From a virus: 36,971 bases of DNA. The notes under the pieces were generated by a model. The model saw only the letters and a program-made list of their open reading frames with translations, did not search any database and had not been told where the DNA came from. Shown one piece after another: positions 16,206-23,912 of this stretch. Made by a program: the position numbers and the translations under genes. The stretch's first letter is position 1; each line of letters begins with the position of its first letter. The stretch covers positions 1 to 36,971 of the IMG/VR virus record IMGVR_UViG_3300023176_003181. One strand, 5' to 3'.

Positions 16206-17113
16206 ATAGTGTAAGAATATATTATGCAGGTATTCCTGCTAAGAATACTAATAAAGAAAAAGAAATGGTGTTAAGAAATTTTCACCTAGGTATTCCTAAT
16301 GGCATCAGTAAAGAAATACGCGAGCCAAGATGGGAACCGAGTGACTTAGCAGTAATACAAGGTTGGGTACATGCAAACAGTGGCCGCACACCGCATTTAA
16401 TGTTTAGACGAGAAATTATACAACAGCAAAAGCGTATTGGTAAACATACACTTGCTATTGATAGTAACTTATTCTTATATAGAGATCCAGGCAATACAAA
16501 AACATATTTGCGTTTTAGTTTAGATGACGTTTTTCCTACAACAGGAAATTATTTTACAGACAATGTTGATCCAAGTAGATGGCAAAAACTTAAAACTACT
16601 ATCGGTTTTGATTTACAACCTTGGACTAACAAAGGTAAGCACATTCTTATATGTTTACAACGTAATGGTGGTTGGAGTATGGCCGGTTTAGATGTAATGG
16701 AATGGTGCAACTTAACTATACAGCGTATTAAACAACATACAGATAGACCTATAGTTGTTAGGGCACATCCTGGAGATAAACGAGCACAACAATATTTAAA
16801 GTTAACTCATCCTAATGTAACAATTAGTAATAAATCATCTATACTCGAAGACTTTCATAAATGTTGGTCTGTAATAACATACAATTCAAGTCCAGGAGTA
16901 GCAGCAGCAATAGAAGGTATACCTGTATTTGTTACTGATCCTACTCCACAAATAAGTCAAGCATATGATGTATGTAATACTGATTTAAAAGATATTGAAA
17001 ACCCTAAACGTCCTGAAAGACAACAATGGATTGAAAAACTTGCAATGAGTCATTTTAGTTTTAGTGACTTACATACTGGTGTTGCGTGGAATATCATTAA
17101 GGATTACATATGA
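16202..17113 (+). CDS. GT-B-like glycosyltransferase (paralogue family B, copy 2)
   Basis: At 303 aa this is the longest family B member. It carries HILICLQRNGGWSM (about 146-159), KQHTDRPIVVRAHPGD (about 178-193), SVITYNSSPGVAAAIEGIP (about 223-241) and DLKDIENP. The R-x-H-P and Ser-Ser-Pro-Gly turn match bacterial capsule and Kdo-type GT-B enzymes, where they contact the nucleotide-sugar phosphates. The N-terminal 130 residues hold an acceptor-like domain with W-x-H and R-rich segments. It is coupled to its neighbours by ATGA overlaps at both ends. Confidence 0.7.
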   Translation: MNSVRIYYAGIPAKNTNKEKEMVLRNFHLGIPNGISKEIREPRWEPSDLAVIQGWVHANSGRTPHLMFRREIIQQQKRIGKHTLAIDSNLFLYRDPGNTKTYLRFSLDDVFPTTGNYFTDNVDPSRWQKLKTTIGFDLQPWTNKGKHILICLQRNGGWSMAGLDVMEWCNLTIQRIKQHTDRPIVVRAHPGDKRAQQYLKLTHPNVTISNKSSILEDFHKCWSVITYNSSPGVAAAIEGIPVFVTDPTPQISQAYDVCNTDLKDIENPKRPERQQWIEKLAMSHFSFSDLHTGVAWNIIKDYI

Positions 17114-17835
17114 AAAAGTATGCTGCAATAACTAGTATGAATAAAGAATACTATGATAGATGTGGGAAAGTTATGTTAGAAACTTTCAAAGATAAATGGG
17201 GACACTTAATGAAGTTGTACGTTTATAATGAAGACAACTTCGATTTAGGTGATAAGTTTTTTAAACCTATGGGTTGGGATTTAGGTAATGAGTATGAAGC
17301 ATTTCAAGAACGTCATAAAAACAATAGGGTAAAAACATTTTCTAAAAAAGGATTCAGTATTATACATGCTATGGATAACATAGACTGTGATAGATTAATA
17401 TGGATAGATGCTGATGTAATTTTTAAAAGTCCTATACCTCCAAACATATTAGATGACATAACTAACGACAAAATACTAAGCACACACTTTATGGTTTGGC
17501 ATCACATAGAGGGTATTGATTATTATAGTTGTGAAACAGGATTCTTTGTACTAAACAAACGTCATAAAGGATTTGAAGTATTTAAAAATACATATAAAGA
17601 CATTTATTATAATGATAAAACAGACGGGTTACGTAGATTTTATGATGGCGAAATATATGGAAAAACTGTAAGAACTTGTTCTGGTTTTAGAATGATGAAT
17701 TTATCTGTAAGAGATAAAATTAAGACTCCGATTAAAAAAAGTATACTAGAGCCTTATTTAGAACACCATAAAGCAGGAATGAAAGAACGTGTTAAAAAGG
17801 CAAAAACTATCGCCAGTACTCCTCTTTTCGAGTAA
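17110..17835 (+). CDS. Glycosyltransferase, GT-A fold (paralogue family A, copy 3)
   Basis: The 241-aa product opens KKYAAITSMNKEYYDRCGK, has RLIWIDADVIF (about 95-105, D-x-D) and YSCETGFFVLNKRHKG (about 139-154), and ends in a Lys-rich tail. It is closest in motif wording to copy 1 (ETGFF). It is the last plus-strand gene of the ATGA-coupled run that begins at 14066. Its 3' end overlaps the 3' end of the minus-strand copy 4 by 29 nt, so the two transcripts converge with no terminator between them. Confidence 0.75.
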   Translation: MKKYAAITSMNKEYYDRCGKVMLETFKDKWGHLMKLYVYNEDNFDLGDKFFKPMGWDLGNEYEAFQERHKNNRVKTFSKKGFSIIHAMDNIDCDRLIWIDADVIFKSPIPPNILDDITNDKILSTHFMVWHHIEGIDYYSCETGFFVLNKRHKGFEVFKNTYKDIYYNDKTDGLRRFYDGEIYGKTVRTCSGFRMMNLSVRDKIKTPIKKSILEPYLEHHKAGMKERVKKAKTIASTPLFE

Positions 17836-18652
17836 CCATTATATCTGAGCGTTTAGACTTACCAGCAGTTTTACGATCACCTTTCATATGGTCCATCCAC
17901 TTACCTAGTACAGTATTAATTAAAGGATGTCCACCGCCTCCAGTACGTGCCTCTCGTAAATACATTTCAGCACTATAATCATGTGCTAAAGGAAATTCTC
18001 TTTTATATTTGTTTAGTATGTGTCCAAATACAAAACTATCGTGCCATTCTTCTAGTTTAAATATTCCGTTGTCAGCATCTTCGTAATAGCGTTCAAATTC
18101 TTTCATAAACTCATGACATACAGGATGATTTTTATTCATTCCGTAAAATCCGCACTCAGGCCAAGTTTGACTTCCTTTACCTCTACCTACATATGTAAGC
18201 CACGAGTTCTCAGGCAATAAATTTTTAAAGTCTTTATGTTTCCAAGGACTATGAATAAACGTATCTGCATCCATCCATACAATCCAACCACTGCTTTTTT
18301 CCCAAGCGTCAAATACAGCATAAACTTTGTTAGCAAAACGCACAGCGTCCCATTTAAATGCTTTATTCCAATCTCTTGGTCTACGTGCTTTAATATCATC
18401 TGGCGGAATGCCATTTGCTTTAGGAACATCTTTCCAACGTTCTTTAAACGCATTTAATTTTGGTAATGCTTCTTTTGCATTTAATACTGTAATGTTTTCA
18501 CACATAGGATCTACTATAGGAGAACAATCTTCTGCATATACTAATAACTTAACTTTTGGATCTACACGTTCTGCAAAACTATCTAAAAATCTTTGCCCAT
18601 AAAGCCGTAATCCTGGCTTATGAAATGTTGTAACCACAGTTATGTTATTCAT
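17807..18652 (-). CDS. Glycosyltransferase, GT-A fold (paralogue family A, copy 4)
   Basis: The 281-aa product begins NNITVVTTFHKPGLRLYGQRF. It has GWIVWMDADTFIH (D-x-D, about 122-134), WPECGFYGMNKNHP (about 163-176, in place of ETGFF) and EEWHDSFVF, and ends basic. It is about 40 residues longer than the other copies because of an insert before the D-x-D. AAGGA lies 9 nt before the ATG, and a TTAAATA late-type promoter is 33 nt upstream on the minus strand. Its orientation splits it from copy 3, to which it is convergent. Confidence 0.75.
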   Translation of the reverse strand: MNNITVVTTFHKPGLRLYGQRFLDSFAERVDPKVKLLVYAEDCSPIVDPMCENITVLNAKEALPKLNAFKERWKDVPKANGIPPDDIKARRPRDWNKAFKWDAVRFANKVYAVFDAWEKSSGWIVWMDADTFIHSPWKHKDFKNLLPENSWLTYVGRGKGSQTWPECGFYGMNKNHPVCHEFMKEFERYYEDADNGIFKLEEWHDSFVFGHILNKYKREFPLAHDYSAEMYLREARTGGGGHPLINTVLGKWMDHMKGDRKTAGKSKRSDIMVTRKEEYWR

Positions 18653-18684
18653 TATGTATCCTTGTATAAGTATGCTTGTAAGAG

Positions 18685-18691
18685 TATTTAA
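18685..18691 (-). promoter_or_regulatory. Candidate late promoter (TTAAATA) for family A copy 4
   Basis: The minus strand reads TTAAATAC from 18691. Predicted +1 is 18679, giving a 27-nt leader with AAGGA before the ATG at 18652. Confidence 0.5.
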
Positions 18692-18693
18692 CT

Positions 18694-19542
18694 ATGAAAT
18701 TTAGTATTTGGAAACAATATGGCGCACTCAATAGTAAACCGGTTTTTGATGCCTTTGCTCACAGTGTTATGGCTGCTGGGCATACTGTTCTTTGGAATAC
18801 TCCTGGCGGCGACATTGATGTTATTTGGAGTGTGCTTTTCAATGGCAGAATGGCTCCGAATAAAAACATCTGGGAAAGAAACATTTCACAATCCAAACCG
18901 ACCATCGTACTTGAGGTCGGTGGCATCAAAAGAGGAACAACATGGAAAGTAGGTTTAAATGGAATCAATAGAGATGCTTTTTTTGGCGATGGCGGTAATG
19001 ATAGCAATAGGGCTCGACGACTCGGACTCGAACTAAAACCCTGGAAAGAAATAGGCGAATATATTCTTATCTGTGGACAACATGATAAAAGTTTGCAGTG
19101 GAAAAATATGCCTAGTATGAGTAAATGGGTAATGCAAACTATAGAAACTATACAACAGTATAGTAAACGTCCTATACTGTTTCGTCCACATCCGAGATGT
19201 CCTTTACCTAATATAGAACACGAATTTAAAAATGTTATACGACAAGAGCCACGTAAAACTCCTGGAAGTTATGACGACTTTGACATACAGTTTGATAACA
19301 TATATGCAACAATAAGTTGGAGCAGTAATCCAGGTATACATTCAATTATTAATGGTGTGCCTGCATTTGTAGGTCCTAGTAGTTTAGCATATGATGTTGC
19401 TAATACAGATTTAGCAAAAATAGAAAATCCTAACATGCCCGATAGAACACAGTGGCTAAACGATTACGCTTGGACAGAATTTACAGTAGAAGAAATTTCT
19501 GCAGGTTTGCCACTTAAATGCTTGACTTCTAAGCTGTTTTAA
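18694..19542 (+). CDS. GT-B-like glycosyltransferase (paralogue family B, copy 3)
   Basis: The 282-aa product shares family B features: EYILICGQHDKSLQW (about 123-137), QQYSKRPILFRPHPRC (about 154-169), ATISWSSNPGIHSIINGVP (about 210-228) and DLAKIENPNMPDRTQWL. The R-P-H-P and Ser-Ser-Asn-Pro-Gly are well preserved, so copies 2 and 3 look functional. It is divergent from family A copy 4 with a 41-nt gap, so the two form a head-to-head version of the GT-A/GT-B pairing. Its last codons contain the -35 box of the next promoter. Confidence 0.7.
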   Translation: MKFSIWKQYGALNSKPVFDAFAHSVMAAGHTVLWNTPGGDIDVIWSVLFNGRMAPNKNIWERNISQSKPTIVLEVGGIKRGTTWKVGLNGINRDAFFGDGGNDSNRARRLGLELKPWKEIGEYILICGQHDKSLQWKNMPSMSKWVMQTIETIQQYSKRPILFRPHPRCPLPNIEHEFKNVIRQEPRKTPGSYDDFDIQFDNIYATISWSSNPGIHSIINGVPAFVGPSSLAYDVANTDLAKIENPNMPDRTQWLNDYAWTEFTVEEISAGLPLKCLTSKLF

Positions 19543-19550
19543 GTTATACT
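19522..19550 (+). promoter_or_regulatory. Sigma70 promoter with predicted leaderless start
   Basis: TTGACT (19522-19527), 17 bp, TATACT (19545-19550). Predicted +1, 7 nt after the -10 box, is 19557, the A of the next ATG. It would drive the 414-aa gene and uvsW. Confidence 0.65.
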
Positions 19551-19556
19551 AATACA

Positions 19557-20801
19557 ATGAAAACAGTAGAAGATTGCATTGAAATTCTTGCCGGTATGCA
19601 AGAGCGTAACGGCGAATTTAAACTAGAGCGTAGTGATTACAATCTAGTAACAAGTCTTGCTCGACAAACATTCAAAGGCATTGGCTACACTGATAGGCAA
19701 CACCAACTAGCTCAAGAAAAAGTTCTCCACTATAGGCAACAATTTGAAGATAACGGATACGATATTGATCTAGCCCTCTGTGAACTAAGAATAGAATTAA
19801 GAAAGATTGATAGAAGTAGATGGGTTAAAATTATTGAATCAGATGCTGCTGTTAGGCCTTTAACACCTACAGATGACGGGCAATGGATTGCTGTAAGATT
19901 TATTTTTCAAAAAAAACTTATTGCCAATATTGACCGTCTTAAAAGAAGCATTGGCGAAGGAACATATGATAAAGAAAACAAAGTTCATTATTTTCCTTTA
20001 AATGAAAAAACAGTTTATGAAATAGTTTCTAACTTCAACGAAGAAAATAACTTTGAGGTTGATGAAGAGCTAAAAAATTATTATGAAAAATTGGTAGATA
20101 TGGAAAACAATAAGAAAAATTATTTGCCGGGTATATACGGATTAAAATTAAGAAACCTACACGAAAAAAGTTTAGACTATGCAGTTAGTAGTATAGGTGA
20201 GCCTGACATTGATAACTTATGTCATTTTTACGATCAAAAAGAAAAGTTTGGGTTGTATCACTTTGATGAAGAAGATTTAGAAATTAGCTTAAATTCTCTT
20301 TCACCAATTGCTAAGAAAGTTGCAATTAGAAAAAAGAAACAAGTACTATTAAGTTCTAAAGAACATAATGTAAACACATTAGCAGAAATTGTGTTAGAAC
20401 TTTATAGATTTCCTTTACTTGTAGTATTAAATGAAAAGAATTGTTATAACGAAATAGTTCAAATACATAAAGCATTTAGCGGTATTATACTAGATGAAAG
20501 TTGTTCAGTTTTATTTAGATTAGATAATAATGAAGAAGGAACAAGTTTTAATCAATATATTAAACGAAATAATTTAAACAATAAGGTTGACAAAGACACT
20601 AAGATAGTGTATATTAGTAGTAATAAAATTCCAAAACCGTTACTTCAAAGTGAATGGTTTCCTAGTGCTGCTATAACAACGTTTAGTGGCAGAAACTATG
20701 GAGGTACTAAGGTAGACGATTATCTAGATGAAGTAGATTTAATAATTCATTACGATGACGAAGTTAGTCCTTGGAAGGCGAAAAATATTGAGAAACTTTA
20801 A
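19557..20801 (+). CDS. UvsW-linked protein of unknown function (414 aa)
   Basis: I do not recognise a family. Residues 1-95 are helical and charged. Around 105-180 is a domain of strand-helix type (QWIAVRFIFQKKL, KVHYFPLNEKTVYEIV) that resembles small domains attached to SF2 helicases. The C-terminal half (about 280-410) reads as a Rossmann-like alpha/beta fold (FPLLVVLNE, KIVYISSNKIPK, EVDLIIHYDDE), like a RecA-type domain without a Walker A. The stop and the uvsW start overlap by one base (TAATG), so it is translated with UvsW. A helicase partner or a degenerate helicase is inferred from this context only. Confidence 0.75.
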   Translation: MKTVEDCIEILAGMQERNGEFKLERSDYNLVTSLARQTFKGIGYTDRQHQLAQEKVLHYRQQFEDNGYDIDLALCELRIELRKIDRSRWVKIIESDAAVRPLTPTDDGQWIAVRFIFQKKLIANIDRLKRSIGEGTYDKENKVHYFPLNEKTVYEIVSNFNEENNFEVDEELKNYYEKLVDMENNKKNYLPGIYGLKLRNLHEKSLDYAVSSIGEPDIDNLCHFYDQKEKFGLYHFDEEDLEISLNSLSPIAKKVAIRKKKQVLLSSKEHNVNTLAEIVLELYRFPLLVVLNEKNCYNEIVQIHKAFSGIILDESCSVLFRLDNNEEGTSFNQYIKRNNLNNKVDKDTKIVYISSNKIPKPLLQSEWFPSAAITTFSGRNYGGTKVDDYLDEVDLIIHYDDEVSPWKAKNIEKL

Positions 20802-22264
20802 TGCCTAGTTGTAAACTAATAATTGAAGATGAAGTAAACATAAAGTTGGAAGGACTTGATGTAGATGTACGACGAAAACTCGCAAATGCTCTTAAGTTTG
20901 AAGTGCCTTATGCTCGATACATGCCCCAGTATAAATTAGGAAGATGGGACGGTAAAGTTGCTTTCTTTGGTATTGGCGGCTCAGGCTACGTTAATCATCT
21001 TGATGTTATTGTTAGTGTACTGGAAAAAAATAATGTCTCTATTGTAGACATTGAAGACAACAGACATCCAGTACAGTTTAACTTTCCTACTATTACAGAA
21101 CGTTACTGGGCAGATCAAAATGTACGTTGGCCTAAAGGACATCCAGCAGAAGGCGAAGAAATCATTTTGCGTGATTACCAAGTTGATGCAATCAACAAGT
21201 ATTTAGAAAACCCACAATGCTTACAAGAAATTGCTACTGGTGCAGGTAAAACAATTACCACCGCTACACTTTCGCATCTATGTGAACCTTACGGACGTAG
21301 TCTAGTTATTGTTCCTAATAAGTCTTTGGTTACACAAACAGAAGAAGATTATATTAACTGTGGTTTAGATGTAGGTGTGTATTTTGGTGACAGAAAAGAG
21401 TTAGGTAAAACTCATACTATCTGCACGTGGCAATCACTAAACATATTAGACAAAAAGCATAAGGATGGCACAGCAGTATTATCACTAGCAGAATTTTTAG
21501 ATGGTGTTAGTGCTGTTATTGTAGACGAAGTACACCAAGCAAAAGCAGAAGTACTTAAGAATCTACTAACAAGGAACTTAAAGAATGCTCCTATTAGATG
21601 GGGTCTTACTGGAACTGTTCCAAAAGAAAAGTTTGAGTTTGAATCCATCCACGCTTCATTAGGCCCCGTCATAGGTGGCATCACAGCAAAAGAACTACAG
21701 GACAAAGGTGTACTATCTAACTGTCACGTTAATGTTGTGCAACTAATGGATACACAAGCATTTACAGATTATCAAAGCGAATTAAAATATCTTGTCACTA
21801 ACGAAGGCAGGATTGAGTATATAGGCAAATTATTAAACAACGTAAAAGAATCAGGCAATACTCTAATACTTGTAGATAGAATCTCAGCAGGCGAGATGTT
21901 ACAAGAACTTATACCCGGATCAGTATTTGTGAAAGGCGATGTTAAATTAAAAGATAGGAAAGAAGCATATGACGAAATTAATGAAGGGACTAACCATGTT
22001 GTTATCGCAACATATGGGGTGGCTGCTGTTGGTATCAATATTCCTAGGATTTTTAATCTCGTCCTTATTGAGCCTGGCAAGTCATTTGTAAGAGTTATCC
22101 AAAGTATAGGTAGAGGCGTAAGAAAGGCAAAAGACAAAGATTTTGTGCAAATTTGGGATATCACTTCAACGTGCAAGTTTGCCAAACGACATTTAACACA
22201 ACGAAAAAAATTCTATAAGGAAGCACAATATCCGTTCACTATAGAAAAAGTTGATTGGAATTAA
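20801..22264 (+). CDS. uvsW: UvsW, SF2 DNA/RNA helicase
   Basis: The 487-aa product has a small N-terminal domain (PSCKLIIEDEVNIKLEG..., PYARYMPQYKLGRWDGK), then Q-motif-like LRDYQVDAI, Walker A ATGAGKT (145-151), DEVH (242-245), motif III GLTGT (about 269), and motif VI QSIGRGVRKAKD near the end. UvsW reverses stalled forks, branch-migrates recombination intermediates and unwinds R-loops, helping the switch to recombination-driven replication in T4. All helicase motifs are intact. Confidence 0.93.
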   Translation: MPSCKLIIEDEVNIKLEGLDVDVRRKLANALKFEVPYARYMPQYKLGRWDGKVAFFGIGGSGYVNHLDVIVSVLEKNNVSIVDIEDNRHPVQFNFPTITERYWADQNVRWPKGHPAEGEEIILRDYQVDAINKYLENPQCLQEIATGAGKTITTATLSHLCEPYGRSLVIVPNKSLVTQTEEDYINCGLDVGVYFGDRKELGKTHTICTWQSLNILDKKHKDGTAVLSLAEFLDGVSAVIVDEVHQAKAEVLKNLLTRNLKNAPIRWGLTGTVPKEKFEFESIHASLGPVIGGITAKELQDKGVLSNCHVNVVQLMDTQAFTDYQSELKYLVTNEGRIEYIGKLLNNVKESGNTLILVDRISAGEMLQELIPGSVFVKGDVKLKDRKEAYDEINEGTNHVVIATYGVAAVGINIPRIFNLVLIEPGKSFVRVIQSIGRGVRKAKDKDFVQIWDITSTCKFAKRHLTQRKKFYKEAQYPFTIEKVDWN

Positions 22265-22265
22265 T

Positions 22266-22772
22266 ATGCAAATACTAACATTAGATAACAAAACATTTCC
22301 GTTAAAACAAATACCAGATGAACTAGAAGAAGAAGTTCGTTTTGCAGTCTTAGATAATAGTGACCCTAAGAATCCTGATTTCTTTTTTGTACCTATGATA
22401 TTTTTAGAATCTTTTAGTGCTCCTGCGATGGTGCTAGAAATAAACGGACACGAAATAATGATGCCTGTAGATTGGCACATTGCTGTTGGAGATAGCTGGT
22501 CAGGCGGAGACTTAGAAGTTCTTCCTTTAACTAGTATAAATGATAGAGGATTTGAAGCATTTCTTTTTAATCCTCTAAGTAGTTACAAGTTTGACTTTGG
22601 TACAATTAATATTACAAATTTTTATAGTGATGTTAAATGGTATTTTCCTAAAGTTAAAAATGGACAACTATTAGGTGTGCCAATTACAAGTGGTGATAAA
22701 CCTTTGTGTGCATACTTTATTAAAGACATTAGCAGACAAAGCGAGACAATTGATTATACAAATTTACTATGA
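22266..22772 (+). CDS. Phage protein of unknown function (168 aa)
   Basis: The start is taken as ATG 22266 (one base after uvsW ends); an in-frame ATG at 22251 lies inside uvsW. The protein is beta-rich: FVPMIFLESF, AMVLEINGHEIMMPVDWHIAVGD, VLPLTSINDRGFEAF and DVKWYFPKVKNGQLLGVP. The pattern of a Pro-x-Asp-Trp-His segment followed by a DRG turn looks conserved, but I cannot link it to a known fold. Its stop overlaps the next ATG (22769-22772). Confidence 0.7.
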   Translation: MQILTLDNKTFPLKQIPDELEEEVRFAVLDNSDPKNPDFFFVPMIFLESFSAPAMVLEINGHEIMMPVDWHIAVGDSWSGGDLEVLPLTSINDRGFEAFLFNPLSSYKFDFGTINITNFYSDVKWYFPKVKNGQLLGVPITSGDKPLCAYFIKDISRQSETIDYTNLL

Positions 22773-22954
22773 TAGTTTGCATTTGCAAAAATATAACATC
22801 TAATACAATAAAGGAAATGTTAAAATATACAGATGTACAAGGCATAATGTCTATAACAAAAGCAGGTACTCAATGTATGACGTGTGTTGATACAATGTAC
22901 CAATTACAAAGAGAGAAAGATAGCGAGAAAGCATATGACTATGAAAGCAGGTAA
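22769..22954 (+). CDS. Bfd-like [2Fe-2S] ferredoxin domain protein
   Basis: The 61-aa product matches the BFD-like [2Fe-2S] domain. MIVCICKNIT opens it with Cys4-x-Cys6; a short helix pair follows, then AGTQCMTC with Cys36-x2-Cys39. E. coli Bfd (64 aa) has C-x-C near residue 4 and C-x2-C near 38-41 in the same setting. Bfd passes electrons to bacterioferritin to release stored iron; related domains occur in nitrite reductase and NifU-type proteins. All four ligands are present. ATGA overlap couples it to the upstream gene, and it overlaps the cupin gene downstream by 20 nt. An iron-release role for the phage is inference. Confidence 0.8.
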   Translation: MIVCICKNITSNTIKEMLKYTDVQGIMSITKAGTQCMTCVDTMYQLQREKDSEKAYDYESR

Positions 22955-23303
22955 AATATGGGGTCAAACAGAATTGATCCACGCCAACGGTGTATTAGAA
23001 TTTCACCGTATTGAATATAAAGCAGGATACAAATGTTCAGAGCATGAACACAAATATAAATGGAACGGATTCTTTGTTGAATCGGGCAAGATGATTGTTC
23101 GTGTTTGGCAAGATGCAGACCAAGAAGGATTAGTTGATGAAACTATTCTTGGTCCAGGCGAATTCACGCAAGTGAAGCCAGGGAAGATTCACCAGTTTGA
23201 AGGAGTTGAGGATGGTGTCGCCTTTGAACTCTACTGGGCTGAATTTAACCACGACGACATTGTTCGTCGAACAGTCGGCACCGCAGTGAAAGGAAAAAAA
23301 TAA
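22935..23303 (+). CDS. Small cupin-domain protein
   Basis: The product of about 122 aa is a single double-stranded beta-helix. CSEHEHKYKWNGFFVESGKM supplies two His and the G-x-M/L turn of cupin motif 1, and GPGEFTQVKPGKIHQFEG supplies motif 2 with its His. Such small cupins bind a metal and can be isomerases, dioxygenases or sensors. Starts at 22935 or 22941 are both possible; GAGAAAG favours 22935. It lies between the Bfd-like gene and the transporter, with its stop directly against the transporter's ATG, so all three are probably co-expressed. Substrate unknown. Confidence 0.7.
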   Translation: MTMKAGKIWGQTELIHANGVLEFHRIEYKAGYKCSEHEHKYKWNGFFVESGKMIVRVWQDADQEGLVDETILGPGEFTQVKPGKIHQFEGVEDGVAFELYWAEFNHDDIVRRTVGTAVKGKK

Positions 23304-23912
23304 ATGTTTAAAGACATTGATAAAGGTATGATGCTAAAACTTGCGCTATTGCATGTTGTAGTGATTACTATTTCAAACGCACTAGTTTCCATTCCAGTAG
23401 AAATTTTAGGCGTTAAATTAACGTGGGCGGCGTTTACATTCCCACTAGTAGTTCTAGCAACAGACTTAACAGTTAGATTGTTAGGAAAAGGAATTGCAAG
23501 AGCAACTATTGCAGCGGCGTATCCACTTGCTATCATTGGCAGTATTGCTGTTGTACTAGCAGAAGGAGCACCAGAAAGCGTAGCACTACGTATTGGATTT
23601 GCGTCAGCAACTGCATATGCTGTAGGTACACTACTTGATGTTTATGTATTTCAGGCAATTCGCGAACGTGCAAAAGCATGGTGGTTAGCACCAGCAGTAT
23701 CAACTATTGCAGCAAACATTATTGATACATATACATTTTTTGCTGTTGCATTCCGCAATTCAGCAGACGAGTATATGGCTGCAAACTGGATGGAAATCGC
23801 AGGCTCACAAACAGTCCTTAAGATTGTTGTAGGCTTAATTGTATTCCTTCCTGCATACGGTGTTCTGTTACGTTACCTTAAAGGTAAAATGGCAGACTCT
23901 GAGCAAGGTTAA
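23304..23912 (+). CDS. yhhQ: Queuosine precursor transporter (YhhQ / DUF165 family)
   Basis: The 202-aa protein is very hydrophobic, with about six membrane segments. It follows E. coli YhhQ closely: TWAAFTFPLVVLATDLTVRL (about 40-59), LDVYVFQAIRERAKAWWLAP, STIAANIIDTYTFF and a C-terminal FLPAYGVLLRYL. YhhQ imports 7-deazaguanine precursors (preQ0/preQ1) across the inner membrane for tRNA queuosine. Some phages use the same compounds to modify DNA against restriction. No que or DNA-transglycosylase gene is visible in this window, so the use here is open. It directly abuts the cupin gene and overlaps the methyltransferase by one base. Confidence 0.9.
   Translation: MFKDIDKGMMLKLALLHVVVITISNALVSIPVEILGVKLTWAAFTFPLVVLATDLTVRLLGKGIARATIAAAYPLAIIGSIAVVLAEGAPESVALRIGFASATAYAVGTLLDVYVFQAIRERAKAWWLAPAVSTIAANIIDTYTFFAVAFRNSADEYMAANWMEIAGSQTVLKIVVGLIVFLPAYGVLLRYLKGKMADSEQG

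Noticed and set aside
21772-22185. 137-codon minus-strand frame inside uvsW
   Set aside because: It lies over intact helicase motifs and carries no features of its own.
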